Below are positions 17,456 to 25,481 of a stretch of DNA of 64,000 bases, one piece after another. The DNA is from Herbiconiux sp. VKM Ac-1786 (lineage in GTDB: Bacteria; Actinomycetota; Actinomycetes; Actinomycetales; Microbacteriaceae). Positions within the stretch are counted from its first letter, which is position 1. Each line of letters opens with the position of its first letter. A model generated the notes under the pieces. It saw nothing but the letters and a program-made list of their open reading frames with translations, was not told where the DNA came from and did no database searches. Made by a program: the position numbers and the translations under genes. The stretch lies in assembly GCF_015350805.1 (NCBI RefSeq), contig NZ_JADKSG010000001.1, forward strand, positions 434,001 through 498,000, read 5' to 3'.

Positions 17456-18083
17456 AGTCGAGGCCGTCGTGCCGCCAGAGCGCGGCCGACTCGGCCAGCT
17501 CGTCGCCGATCGTCTCGAAGCGCAGGGCCCGCGTGGTGAGCGTGGTCGCCGTCTCGGGCGCCCCGATCTCGGCGTCGTCGGCGATGCTCACGCAGCCCTG
17601 CGCCATGATGCGGCAGAAGGCGGCGGCCCGGTCGAGCGCCACCGCGAAGTCGCCGGTGAACAGCCCGCGCAGGATGCGGTCGGCCAGCTCGGTGATCTCC
17701 TTCGGCCCGGTGGGCGACTCGGCGCCCGCGACCACCGGGTCGATGCCCTGGGTCATGGTGGTGCCGCGTTCGAAGAAGTAGCTGGCGAGCTCCGGGTCCT
17801 GCCTGATCAGCACGCGCAGCAGGTAGATGCGCCAGAGGCTGCCGGGCAGAGAATGAGCGGATGCTCGCGCCCACAGCTCGGCGATCGCATCGATCCCGTG
17901 GTCGTCGGTGAACGCCAGCAGGCGCTCGATCACCTCGGGCTGGGGGTCGTCGCGCACCCGGCTCAGCAGCGCGCCGGCCGTCTCGTGCGCCACCCGGTTC
18001 ACGGTCGCGGGGTCGTCGCCGCCCTGGAAGGCCTCGAAGGCGGAGTTGCTGAAGAGCGCGGGGCGGTGGAAGTCGTCTGCCAT
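17454..18083 (-). CDS. uncharacterised helical cytoplasmic protein
   Basis: A 209-residue protein starting MADDFHRPALFSNSAFEAFQGGDDP. It is predicted largely alpha-helical, with no signal peptide or membrane span. Clear segments are VNRVAHETAGALLSRVRDDP, WRIYLLRVLIRQDPELASYFFERG and EITELADRILRGLFTGDFAVAL. I do not recognise a domain. The ATG at 18083 is preferred because AGGAC lies about 9 bases upstream and the residues before it look untranslated; an upstream ATG at 18128 is possible. It stands alone between sigK and tRNA-Lys. Confidence 0.65.
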   Translation of the reverse strand: MADDFHRPALFSNSAFEAFQGGDDPATVNRVAHETAGALLSRVRDDPQPEVIERLLAFTDDHGIDAIAELWARASAHSLPGSLWRIYLLRVLIRQDPELASYFFERGTTMTQGIDPVVAGAESPTGPKEITELADRILRGLFTGDFAVALDRAAAFCRIMAQGCVSIADDAEIGAPETATTLTTRALRFETIGDELAESAALWRHDGLD

Positions 18084-18198
18084 GCGGTGATGTCCTGCCG
18101 GTCGGCGGTATGCGGTCGGAGTCTCCAACGCTAACCACCCTCCCGGCCTTCCCGCACCCGCCCGACGGCCCAGGATTTCGCGCTACCCTTGACCCCGA

Positions 18199-18271
18199 GG
18201 GCCTGTAGCTCAGTTGGCAGAGCATCGGACTTTTAATCCGCGGGTCGAGGGTTCGAGCCCCTCCGGGCCCA
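18199..18271 (+). tRNA. tRNA-Lys (anticodon UUU)
   Basis: A 73-nt cloverleaf. The acceptor stem GGGCCTG pairs with CGGGCCC (one G-U). The D arm is GCTCAGTTGGCAGAGC, the anticodon loop CTTTTAA gives anticodon UUU (Lys, AAA/AAG), the T arm is GAGGGTTCGAGCCCCTC, and the discriminator base is A. The 3' CCA is not encoded. A TACCCT hexamer at 18184-18189 fits a -10. It stands alone, with no other tRNA nearby. Confidence 0.95.
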
Positions 18272-18280
18272 CCCTCCCCC

Positions 18281-18658
18281 TCAGCGGCCCAGGCTGGCCA
18301 TCAGGAGTCCGTAGCCGGCGCCCCACACGGCCAAGGCGGCGAGCGCCCCTACGACGGGCACCCACCACGAGCGCCGGCGGCGGGTCAGCCGCACGATCGT
18401 CCAGACGATCGCCGCGAGGTAGACGAGGGGCGGGCCCCCGAGGGCGATGAAGTAGCCGACGCCCATCAGGGTGAAGTCGCAGTCCGAGGCGAAGCCGCAC
18501 CCGTCCGACACCATCGCCAGGAACAGCGACACGAAGGCGAGCATCGCGATCCCGATCGCGCCCAGCACGAGCAGCACGACCGCCGCCACGACGTCCCCCA
18601 TCCGCGACGGCGCCGCCCGTCCCGTCCCGACCTCGAAGGCCGGCGGATACCCGCTCAT
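18281..18658 (-). CDS. uncharacterised membrane protein
   Basis: A 125-residue protein with three predicted helices (about 22-50, 65-88 and 96-118). The first extracytoplasmic loop has two Cys in DGCGFASDCDF that could form a disulfide. The second loop is cytoplasmic and basic (RLTRRRRSWW). No family is recognised. It ends 9 bases from the tRNA-Lys gene and is divergent from the M50-like gene. Confidence 0.6.
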   Translation of the reverse strand: MSGYPPAFEVGTGRAAPSRMGDVVAAVVLLVLGAIGIAMLAFVSLFLAMVSDGCGFASDCDFTLMGVGYFIALGGPPLVYLAAIVWTIVRLTRRRRSWWVPVVGALAALAVWGAGYGLLMASLGR

Positions 18659-18730
18659 CCCGCGCCCCTCCCCACCCGTCCGAACGCTCCGATCCTAAGA
18701 CACGGGGCCGCGGCGCTCAGGGGGGCGGGG

Positions 18731-18736
18731 TAGCGT
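18731..18736 (+). promoter_or_regulatory. -10 of predicted leaderless promoter, M50-like gene
   Basis: TAGCGT, 6 bases before the GTG start at 18743. It fits the TANNNT-N6-start pattern of this window. Confidence 0.45.
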
Positions 18737-18742
18737 TCGGGG

Positions 18743-19450
18743 GTGGACGGGGTGTGGGAGGTCGTGGTGGCGCGGGCGGCCGCGCCGTCCGTGGTGGGGG
18801 TCGTCGTGGCGGTGGGGATCGCCGTGGGGGTCGTGGGGGTGACGCCCGCGTGGCGGGTGGCGCGGTTCGTCGTGACGTTGGCGCACGAAGGCGGGCACGC
18901 TCTGGCGGCGGTGCTGACGGGAAGGCGGCTGGCGGGCATCCGGGTGCACTCGGACACCAGCGGGCTGACCCTGTCACGCGGCCGACCGCGAGGGCCCGGG
19001 ATGGTGCTGACCGCCGCCGCCGGGTACCCCGCGCCGGGGCTGCTCGGGCTGGCCGGGGTGTGGCTGACGGTCGAGGGGCACGCGGTCGCCGTGGCGGCCG
19101 GGCTCGGGGTGCTGCTGCTCGTGGCGCTGGTGCTCGTGCGCAACGTCGTCGGGGCGCTCGTGGTGCTCGGCACGGCCGCGGTGCTGGTGGGCGGCCTGCT
19201 GCTGCTCCCGAGCGGCGTCGGCTCGGCGCTGCCGCTCGTGCTGTGCCTCGTGCTCGTGGCGGGCGCTGTGCGGTCGGCCGTCGAACTGGGGGCGACCAGG
19301 CGGCGCGGGCGGGGCACGTCCGACGCGGATGCTCTGGCCCGCCTCACCCACGTGCCCGCCGCCCTCTGGGTGGCCGCCTTCGTGGCCGTCACCGCCGCCG
19401 CGGCCGTGGCGACGGCGCTAGTGCTGGGGCTGCTCGGTCTCGTGCGGTGA
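18743..19450 (+). CDS. M50-family-like membrane metallopeptidase
   Basis: A 235-residue polytopic membrane protein. The zinc-protease motif HEGGH occurs in VTLAHEGGHALAAVLTGRRL at about residue 52, inside or next to a membrane segment, as in site-2-protease-like M50 peptidases. Later helices span about 88-106, 110-130, 132-155, 156-175 and 205-232. No PDZ domain is present. The second metal-ligand motif of M50 (NxxPxPxLDG) is not seen, so proteolysis is not certain. It overlaps the convergent gene 19418-20353 by 33 bases. One could imagine a role in cleaving RskA, but nothing in the sequence shows that. Confidence 0.7.
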   Translation: MDGVWEVVVARAAAPSVVGVVVAVGIAVGVVGVTPAWRVARFVVTLAHEGGHALAAVLTGRRLAGIRVHSDTSGLTLSRGRPRGPGMVLTAAAGYPAPGLLGLAGVWLTVEGHAVAVAAGLGVLLLVALVLVRNVVGALVVLGTAAVLVGGLLLLPSGVGSALPLVLCLVLVAGAVRSAVELGATRRRGRGTSDADALARLTHVPAALWVAAFVAVTAAAAVATALVLGLLGLVR

Positions 19451-20353
19451 GCGGGGCTCGGCCCGGGTGCCCCAGCGGTTCCAGGCGAGGATGTAGATGG
19501 TCAGGCCGGTGACGAGGCCGACGATCACCCAGAGCACGACGAGATAGTCGATCCACGAGCCGACCGGCGGCGAGCCGGGGAGGAAGTTGCGGAGCGGGAT
19601 CGTGGCGAAGATCATCGCGCCGATCCAGCTGGTGAGGGTGGCCTCGACCTTGCGGCGGCCGGTGTAGGCGCTGATCGCCACGAAGAGCACGAGCACGGGC
19701 ACGACCGCCATCAGGCCGAGCAGCACGATGCCGAACGCCACCGTACTGGCCGAGCGGGTGGCGGTGATGACGACGGACGGGAGCGGGGTCTCCCCCTGTG
19801 CCGTGATGACGGAGTGATCGGTGTCGTCGAGGCGGTGGATCTCGAGCTGCCAGCCCGGAACCGAGTCGTGCAGGCAGACGGCCGTGGGCACGGCCACTCG
19901 CTCCGCGCCCTCGCCGGTGAACGCGAAAGTGGTCAGTTCGGAGCGGTAGCTGTCGAACGGCCACTCCTCCACCACACCCTCGGCATAGTCGGACTGCAGC
20001 GAGCTCGCCAGCGCCTCACCTTCGGCGAAGGACTGCACACGGGTGCCGTCGACCGGGAAGGTCAGGAGGCTGATCCGATGCCGGGGCGTGTAGTTGTCGT
20101 CGGACATCAGGCTGTCTGCCGGGTCGAGCGAGACCTGGAACTCCAGGCGCTGGTTCGCCGCCTGCACGGCCGCCGGCTGCAAGAGCACCGTCACGCCGTC
20201 GTCACCCTCGATCACCGTCTCGCACCCGTTGCTCGACGAGCGGAGCCCCGAGGCGTACAGCAGCACGACCACCGCATAGACCACCACGGCCACCACCGCG
20301 ACGACCACCGTCAGCCACCGCCGCCGTCGCGGCCGGGGGCTCAGCTCAGTCAT
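19418..20353 (-). CDS. DUF4436-like membrane protein
   Basis: A 311-residue protein: one N-terminal helix at about 12-34, an extracytoplasmic domain of about 170 residues with Cys at about 43 and 155, then three helices at about 205-230, 238-255 and 265-290. The stretch RNFLPGSPPVGSWIDYLVVLW is characteristic of DUF4436 proteins known from mycobacteria. Function unknown. The ATG at 20353 is supported by a TATGCT hexamer 6 nt upstream (leaderless layout). Confidence 0.7.
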   Translation of the reverse strand: MTELSPRPRRRRWLTVVVAVVAVVVYAVVVLLYASGLRSSSNGCETVIEGDDGVTVLLQPAAVQAANQRLEFQVSLDPADSLMSDDNYTPRHRISLLTFPVDGTRVQSFAEGEALASSLQSDYAEGVVEEWPFDSYRSELTTFAFTGEGAERVAVPTAVCLHDSVPGWQLEIHRLDDTDHSVITAQGETPLPSVVITATRSASTVAFGIVLLGLMAVVPVLVLFVAISAYTGRRKVEATLTSWIGAMIFATIPLRNFLPGSPPVGSWIDYLVVLWVIVGLVTGLTIYILAWNRWGTRAEPRSPHETEQPQH

Positions 20354-20380
20354 AGGCCGAGCATATCGATCGGCGGCGGC

Positions 20381-20692
20381 TCAGTTGTCCACGTCGGACG
20401 CCGGTTCGGGCATGATGCGCAGATCGCCGCGATTGGCCGCCTGCACCATCAGCTCGATCCACGCCCGGTTGATGGCGGCGGGCCGGCTGCCGTAGAAGCG
20501 GAAGCGCAGCGGGATCGACGGATGCACCCACAGCGTCTCGCGCCCGCTGCCCTGCCCGGGCTCCATCGTCCACGACAGCGAGAAGGCCTCGTGGTTGCGC
20601 ATCTTCGTGAGGATCACGAGGCGCAGATGGGCGAGAAGACGGTCGTCCATCTCGATCTCCGCCGACATCGGCCCATAGATCAACAGGCCCAA
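20381..20692 (-). CDS. small DUF7882-like protein
   Basis: A 103-residue soluble protein starting MGLLIYG, followed by EIEMDDRLLAHLRLVILTKMRNHEAFSLSW. The opening and the DDRLLAHL segment resemble a short Microbacteriaceae family (DUF7882) that databases sometimes mislabel as ATP-dependent DNA ligase; no ligase motif is present here. The TTG start at 20692 has GGGAG about 6 bases upstream. Function unknown. The family name is from memory and only moderately sure. Confidence 0.55.
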   Translation of the reverse strand: MGLLIYGPMSAEIEMDDRLLAHLRLVILTKMRNHEAFSLSWTMEPGQGSGRETLWVHPSIPLRFRFYGSRPAAINRAWIELMVQAANRGDLRIMPEPASDVDN

Positions 20693-20802
20693 GCCACGCT
20701 CCCAAACAGTTCAGGAGCCCACAGCCGTACTCCCGAAAACGAGCCTAACGCGGCGATATTTACTCCCCAAAACAGAGGGAAGGGGCTTGACAACGCCCCC
20801 GG

Positions 20803-21669
20803 TCATCCGATGAAACGGATTCCCCAGCTCAGCTCCCAGCGCTCCCCCGGCGCCAGCCAGCGCAGGCCCTGACCGCTGTTCAGCGCGTTCGCCGGCGCGG
20901 TCATCGGCTCGATGGCCAGGGCCCGTCGCGGCCCGTCGATCGACGCGAACGCCGGAGGGGTGAACACCTGCGCGTAGCCGAACGAGGCGTCGGCCCAGAG
21001 CTCGACCGCCCGGCCGTCGGGGGCCTCGACGCGATGGCGGCTGCGGCCATCCGTCACCCGCACCCCGCCGTACCCCTGGTCCATCGTGAGGTCGCCGATG
21101 CGCCGCCCGGCCGTCAGGTCGTGCTCGGTGCCGGCGACGGGCTCCTCCGACACGGGGATCTGCCCGTCGTCGGTGACGAAGCGCGTGCTCGCGTCGACCG
21201 TGAGGGTCAGCTCCTCGACCGGCACGTCGCCCACCCTGAGATACGGATGCGCGCCCACCGCCACGGGCGCCGCCGTCGCCGAGGCGTTCGAGAGCGTGTG
21301 CGTCACCGTCATCCCGTCGCCCGTCAGGCGGTGCCCGACCGTGGTGTCGACGAGGAACGGGTAGCCGTGCTGCGGGTGCACGGTGGCCGCCTGCAGCACC
21401 CGGTGCGCCTCCTGCTCGAGCACCCGGTACGCGGTGTTGCGCAGCAGCCCGTGGATGGCGTTGCCCGCTTTGGGCTCCGTCAGGTCGAGCTGCTGCGGCT
21501 CGCCGTCGAGCGTCCACCGGCCCTTCGCGACCCGGTTCGGCCAGGGCACCAGCACGATGCCCGCACCGCCCGGCGGGATGGCCGACTCGGCGAAGGGCTC
21601 GACCAGGTCGACGCCGTCGATCGAGAGCGAGCGGATGCCCGCTGCCACCTCGGTGACGACGCCGACCAC
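20803..21669 (-). CDS. aldose 1-epimerase family protein, N-terminus interrupted by TAG
   Basis: A 288-residue galactose-mutarotase-fold protein. Family landmarks are VPWPNRVAKGRW, GNAIHGLLRNTAYRV, HPQHGYPF, GAHPYLRVGD and AIEPMTAPANALNSGQGL. Such enzymes interconvert alpha and beta anomers of aldoses. The expected start is ATG 21726, reading MRAPTGEQ, then TAG at 21700-21702, then HLSLEAEGRRVVGVV in the same frame. The TAG stands where a Tyr codon would fit. A GTG at 21669 behind GAGGGG could rescue translation but would lose the first beta strand. It is either a pseudogene, a re-initiating gene or a sequencing error. Confidence 0.75.
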   Translation of the reverse strand: MVGVVTEVAAGIRSLSIDGVDLVEPFAESAIPPGGAGIVLVPWPNRVAKGRWTLDGEPQQLDLTEPKAGNAIHGLLRNTAYRVLEQEAHRVLQAATVHPQHGYPFLVDTTVGHRLTGDGMTVTHTLSNASATAAPVAVGAHPYLRVGDVPVEELTLTVDASTRFVTDDGQIPVSEEPVAGTEHDLTAGRRIGDLTMDQGYGGVRVTDGRSRHRVEAPDGRAVELWADASFGYAQVFTPPAFASIDGPRRALAIEPMTAPANALNSGQGLRWLAPGERWELSWGIRFIG

Positions 21670-21699
21670 GCGGCGCCCCTCGGCCTCGAGCGACAGGTG

Positions 21700-21726
21700 C
21701 TACTGCTCTCCGGTGGGTGCGCGCAT
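21700..21726 (-). pseudogene. original 5' end of the aldose epimerase, closed by in-frame TAG
   Basis: ATG at 21726 opens MRAPTGEQ and stops at TAG (21702-21700). A TAGGGT hexamer at 21738-21733 lies 6 nt before this ATG, the leaderless layout used by other genes here, so 21726 is probably the authentic start. The next codons continue the family-like sequence in the same frame. Confidence 0.6.
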
Positions 21727-21746
21727 GGCTCCACCCTAGGACGGCG

Positions 21747-22628
21747 TCAGCGCGCCCGGCGCTCCGCCTCGTCGATCACGTTCGCCAGCAGCATCGCGCG
21801 CGTCATCGGCCCGACGCCGCCGGGGACCGGCGAGAGGTGACCGGCGACCGACGCGACCCCGGGGTCGACGTCACCGATCAGCCGCGCCTTGCCCGTCTCC
21901 TCGTTCACCACGCGCGTGATGCCCACGTCGAGCACGGCGGCGCCGGGCTTCACCCAGTCGGGCTGGATGAGACCGGGCACACCCACGGCGGCGACCACCA
22001 CATCCGCCCGCCGCACCTCGGCGGCCAGGTCGGTGGTGCGCGAGTGCGTGAGGGTGACGGTGGCGTCGACGCCCTTGCGGGTCAGCAGCAGCCCTAGCGG
22101 GCGCCCGACGGTGAGACCGCGGCCGACGACCACGACGTGCTTGCCCGCGAGCGGCACGTCGTAGCGGCCGAGCATCTCGACGATGCCGGCGGGCGTGCAG
22201 GGCAGGGGCGAGTCGAGCTCGCCGCCGACGCCCAGCACCAGGTGGCCGAGGTTCGTGGGGTGCAGGCCGTCGGCGTCCTTCGCGGGGTCGATCAGCTCGA
22301 GCATCGCGTTCTCGTCGATGCCGTTCGGCAGCGGGAGCTGCACGATGTAGCCCGTGACGGAATCGTCGGCGTTGAGCTGCTCGATGGCCGCGCGCACGTC
22401 GGCCTCGGTGGCCGTGTCGGGCAGGTCGACCCGCACCGACTCGATGCCGACCTCGGCGCAGTCGCGGTGCTTGCCGGCGACGTAGGAGATCGACCCGGGA
22501 TCGGAGCCGACGAGCAGCGTGCCGAGCCCCGGGTGGATGCCGCGCGAGCGCAGGGCGTCGACCCGAGCGCGGATCTCGTCCTTCAGCGCGGTCGCGGTGG
22601 CGACCCCGTCGAGGCGCTCGGCTACCAC
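21747..22628 (-). CDS. folD: bifunctional methylene-THF dehydrogenase / methenyl-THF cyclohydrolase
   Basis: A 293-residue FolD. It oxidises 5,10-methylene-THF with NADP and hydrolyses methenyl-THF to 10-formyl-THF. The catalytic Tyr and Lys lie in [10 protein letters not shown] (about residues 48-58). Further signatures are GYIVQLPLP, the [11 protein letters not shown] segment, the cofactor motif [13 protein letters not shown] (GRS replaced by GRG), and the terminal [14 protein letters not shown]. The GTG start overlaps the glyA stop by 7 bases. glyA makes its substrate methylene-THF, so the pair forms one pathway segment. Confidence 0.95.
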   Translation of the reverse strand: MVAERLDGVATATALKDEIRARVDALRSRGIHPGLGTLLVGSDPGSISYVAGKHRDCAEVGIESVRVDLPDTATEADVRAAIEQLNADDSVTGYIVQLPLPNGIDENAMLELIDPAKDADGLHPTNLGHLVLGVGGELDSPLPCTPAGIVEMLGRYDVPLAGKHVVVVGRGLTVGRPLGLLLTRKGVDATVTLTHSRTTDLAAEVRRADVVVAAVGVPGLIQPDWVKPGAAVLDVGITRVVNEETGKARLIGDVDPGVASVAGHLSPVPGGVGPMTRAMLLANVIDEAERRAR

Positions 22629-23896
22629 TGCTCGAGGCCCGGGTAGAGCGGGAAGCCGTCGGTGAGCGTCAGCACGCGGGCGCGCAGCGACTCGACGTCG
22701 GGCTCGGGCTTCAGCGCGGTGGCGATGATGTCGGCCACCTCGGTGAACTCGACGTCGCCGAAGCCGCGGGTGGCGAGGGCGGGCGTTCCGATGCGGAGGC
22801 CTGAGGTGACCATCGGCGGGCGCGGGTCGAAGGGCACCGAGTTGCGGTTCACGGTGATGCCCACCTCGTGCAGGATGTCCTCGGCCTGCTGGCCGTTCAG
22901 CTCGGAGGTGCGGAGGTCGGCGAGCACGAGGTGCACGTCGGTGCCCCCGGTGAGCACGTCGACACCGGCACCGCGGGTGTCTTCGGCGGTGAGGCGCTCG
23001 GCCAGGATGCGCGCACCGCTGATGGTGCGCACCTGCCGGTCCTTGAACTCCGGCTCGGCCGCGAGCTTGAACGCGGTGGCCTTGGCGGCGATGACGTGCA
23101 TCAGCGGGCCGCCCTGCTGGCCCGGGAAGACGTTGGAGTTGAGCTTCTTGGCCAGCTCGGTGTCGCGGCTGATGATGAAGCCGGAGCGCGGGCCGCCGAT
23201 GGTCTTGTGCACGGTCGAGGAGACCACGTCGGCGAAGGGCACGGGCGACGGGTGCAGGCCCGCGGCCACGAGGCCGGCGAAGTGCGCCATGTCGACCCAG
23301 AGCTTGGCGCCGACCTCGTCGGCGATGGCGCGGAAGGCGGCGAAGTCGAGCTGACGGGGGTAGGCCGACCAGCCGGCGATGATGACCTGCGGCTTGTGCT
23401 CGAGGGCCTTGTCGCGCACCACGTTCATGTCGACCAGGAAGGTCTCGGGGTCGACGCCGTAGGAGACGGCGTTGTAGAGCTTGCCCGAGAAGTTGAGCTT
23501 CATGCCGTGGGTGAGGTGACCGCCGTGCGCGAGCTCGAGGCCGAGGATGGTGTCGCCCGGGGTCGCGATGGCCGAGAGCACGGCCGCGTTGGCGGTGGCG
23601 CCGGAGTGGGGCTGCACGTTGGCGTACTCGGCGCCGAACAGTGACTTGGCGCGGGCGATGGCCAGCTCCTCCGCGATGTCGACGAACTCGCAGCCGCCGT
23701 AGTAGCGACGGCCCGGGTAGCCCTCGGCGTACTTGTTGGTGAGCACGGAGCCCTGCGACTCGAGCACGGCGCGGGGCACGAAGTTCTCGGAGGCGATCAT
23801 CTCGAGGGTGCCGCGCTGACGGCCGAGCTCGAGCTTCAGCACCTCGGCGATCTCGGGATCGACCTCGGCCAGGGGCAGGTTGAAGGTGTCGGACAT
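22622..23896 (-). CDS. glyA: serine hydroxymethyltransferase
   Basis: A 424-residue PLP enzyme that converts serine plus THF to glycine plus methylene-THF. The PLP lysine is in [14 protein letters not shown] (about residue 230). Other landmarks are [18 protein letters not shown] near the N-terminus, [17 protein letters not shown] and [13 protein letters not shown]. The ATG at 23896 follows AAAAGGAG with ideal spacing; the frame stays open further upstream but runs into a conserved riboswitch. Expression is predicted to be controlled by that ZTP riboswitch. Confidence 0.96.
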   Translation of the reverse strand: MSDTFNLPLAEVDPEIAEVLKLELGRQRGTLEMIASENFVPRAVLESQGSVLTNKYAEGYPGRRYYGGCEFVDIAEELAIARAKSLFGAEYANVQPHSGATANAAVLSAIATPGDTILGLELAHGGHLTHGMKLNFSGKLYNAVSYGVDPETFLVDMNVVRDKALEHKPQVIIAGWSAYPRQLDFAAFRAIADEVGAKLWVDMAHFAGLVAAGLHPSPVPFADVVSSTVHKTIGGPRSGFIISRDTELAKKLNSNVFPGQQGGPLMHVIAAKATAFKLAAEPEFKDRQVRTISGARILAERLTAEDTRGAGVDVLTGGTDVHLVLADLRTSELNGQQAEDILHEVGITVNRNSVPFDPRPPMVTSGLRIGTPALATRGFGDVEFTEVADIIATALKPEPDVESLRARVLTLTDGFPLYPGLEQW

Positions 23897-23943
23897 GACG
23901 GGCTCCTTTTCGGCGTGACGGACTTGAAGGGGAGGATTCGTAT

Positions 23944-24015
23944 CGACCCAGGCGCGCGGCCGAATCCCTGTCCGTCGCTTCCCGATGGTGACCATCTGAA
24001 CGCCAGTTGCGACGG
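23944..24015 (-). promoter_or_regulatory. ZTP (pfl) riboswitch aptamer upstream of glyA
   Basis: Read on the minus strand, CCGTCGC (5', 24015) pairs perfectly with GCGACGG to form P1. Inside are the conserved ACTGGCG, a small hairpin ATGG-TCA-CCAT, and the GGGAAGCGAC element. After a linker comes the second conserved block CGCCTGGG (3' end near 23944). This is the two-block, pseudoknotted layout of ZTP riboswitches, which sense the purine intermediate ZMP/ZTP and turn on one-carbon genes. One departure: the final block reads CTGGGTC instead of CTGGGCA. A CCTCCCC stretch between aptamer and start can pair with the AAGGAG ribosome-binding site, suggesting translational control. Confidence 0.85.
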
Positions 24016-24027
24016 GGTCAGCCTACC

Positions 24028-25278
24028 TCAGGACCGGGCCGCGCGGCGAGTGATCATCGGGGTCGCGAGCAGCAGCGAGGCGCCGATCACGATGGCCACG
24101 AGGTCGACCCAGGGCAGCACCTCGAGCCCGAAGGTGTCGAGGAAGAGGGCTCCCGCGACGGCGCCGAGGCCGATGCCGACGTTGAAGGCGGTGGAGTAGA
24201 AGGCGCTCGAGGCGTCACGGATGGCCGGGTCGGCGACGTGCATCAACCGGGTCGCCATGAGCGTCGGGATGATGCCGAAGACGACACCCCAGATCGCGAA
24301 GGAGCCGATCGCGATGACGGGGTTCGCGGTGAAGACCGCGAGCACCAGCACCGAGGCCGCGGTGACGGCGAGCGAGACCAGCAGGCCGGTCGAGGGGCGC
24401 TTGCCGAACACCGAGCCGGCGATGACGAGACCGATGGCGCCGGCCACGCCGTAGACGAGCAGCAGCAGGCCGACGTCGCCCGCGGCGACGCCCATGCGGT
24501 CGATCATGAACGGCGCGATGTAGGTGTAGAAGGAGTAGTGCCCGACGGTGACGACGGCCGCGAAGATGCAGACCAGCGCCACGGCGGGGATGCTGTCGTT
24601 CCAGACGAAACGGCGGCGGCGGCCGGAGTCGGTGAGCCGCGCATCCTGAACCGCGTGCTTGAGGTGGTCGACCCGGGGCAGCATGAACCAGAGCAGCACG
24701 GCACCGAGGAGCGCGAGCAGGCCCACGGCGAGGAACGGGATGCGCCAGCCGAAGGCGTGACCCACGGTGGTGGCCAGCGGCACGCCGAGCACGAACGCGA
24801 GGGTGCCGCCGCCGGTGGTGAGGGCGACGGCGCGACCGATCTGCTCCTTGGGGACGAGGTGCGCGGAGTAGGCGCCGACGACGCCCCAGAACACGCCGTG
24901 CGCCATGCCGCCGATGATGCGCACGACCACGAGGAACTCGTAGCTCGGCGCCATCGAGGCGAGCACGCTGGTGACGGCGACCACGACGAGCACGCCGACG
25001 AGCAGCAGGTGCCGGGGAACGCGGCGGAAGAGGAGGCTGAGCGGCACGCTGGTGAGCACGACCGCGAAGGCGAAGAAGCTGATGAGCAGGCCGGTCTGGG
25101 ACTCGGTGACGCCGAGGCTCGAGCTCATCTCGGGCAGGAGGCCCGTCGGGATCATCTCGGCGGTGACCGAGAGGAAGACGGCGGTCGCGAGGACGATCAG
25201 GCCGCCCCAGGGGAAGCGCTTGACGACCGGGATCGACCCGGTCTGCGGCAGAAATGTGGTCACAGCAGTGCGCACCAT
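24028..25278 (-). CDS. MFS drug/sugar efflux transporter (DHA1-like)
   Basis: A 416-residue 12-helix major facilitator. Helix 1 begins at about residue 22. The motif-A-like loop LSLLFRRVPRHLLLVG follows helix 2. The central cytoplasmic loop is at about 195-225 (PRVDHLKHAVQDARLTDSGRRRRF). The sequence resembles AraJ/YdhP-type exporters, including GMAHGVFWGVVGAYSAHLVP. Substrate unknown. The ATG at 25278 is preferred; an open frame continues upstream without a ribosome-binding site. It lies upstream of the ZTP riboswitch and glyA on the same strand, with 131 bases between, and divergent from purU. Confidence 0.82.
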   Translation of the reverse strand: MVRTAVTTFLPQTGSIPVVKRFPWGGLIVLATAVFLSVTAEMIPTGLLPEMSSSLGVTESQTGLLISFFAFAVVLTSVPLSLLFRRVPRHLLLVGVLVVVAVTSVLASMAPSYEFLVVVRIIGGMAHGVFWGVVGAYSAHLVPKEQIGRAVALTTGGGTLAFVLGVPLATTVGHAFGWRIPFLAVGLLALLGAVLLWFMLPRVDHLKHAVQDARLTDSGRRRRFVWNDSIPAVALVCIFAAVVTVGHYSFYTYIAPFMIDRMGVAAGDVGLLLLVYGVAGAIGLVIAGSVFGKRPSTGLLVSLAVTAASVLVLAVFTANPVIAIGSFAIWGVVFGIIPTLMATRLMHVADPAIRDASSAFYSTAFNVGIGLGAVAGALFLDTFGLEVLPWVDLVAIVIGASLLLATPMITRRAARS

Positions 25279-25441
25279 TCGAAGACTTCTCGAAATTCGG
25301 CGGACAGAGGAGGCTCGAGTGCCTGTTCCTGACGACCTGAAGCGCCGTGGCCAGGTCGAATCGGGGCGAATCGACTTCTCTCGCAGACGGCGACGACTTC
25401 GTACATGCCCGTGGCCGGACGATGACCGCGCGACCATTCAC

Positions 25442-25447
25442 TATTCT
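25442..25447 (+). promoter_or_regulatory. possible -10 of purU
   Basis: TATTCT, 35 bases before the ATG at 25482. The matching -35 is poor. The 203-base divergent region to the MFS gene shows no other clear signal. Confidence 0.35.
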
Positions 25448-25481
25448 AGCGGAGAGCCCGTTCCAGGCAAGAGGAGATCCG

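Noticed and set aside
22622-23995. Longer glyA with 33 extra N-terminal residues
   Set aside because: The extension runs through the riboswitch and lacks a ribosome-binding site; ATG 23896 has AAAAGGAG upstream.
23897-24027. THF or glycine riboswitch upstream of glyA
   Set aside because: The conserved ACTGGCG and CGCCTGGG blocks fit the ZTP aptamer, not THF or glycine aptamers.
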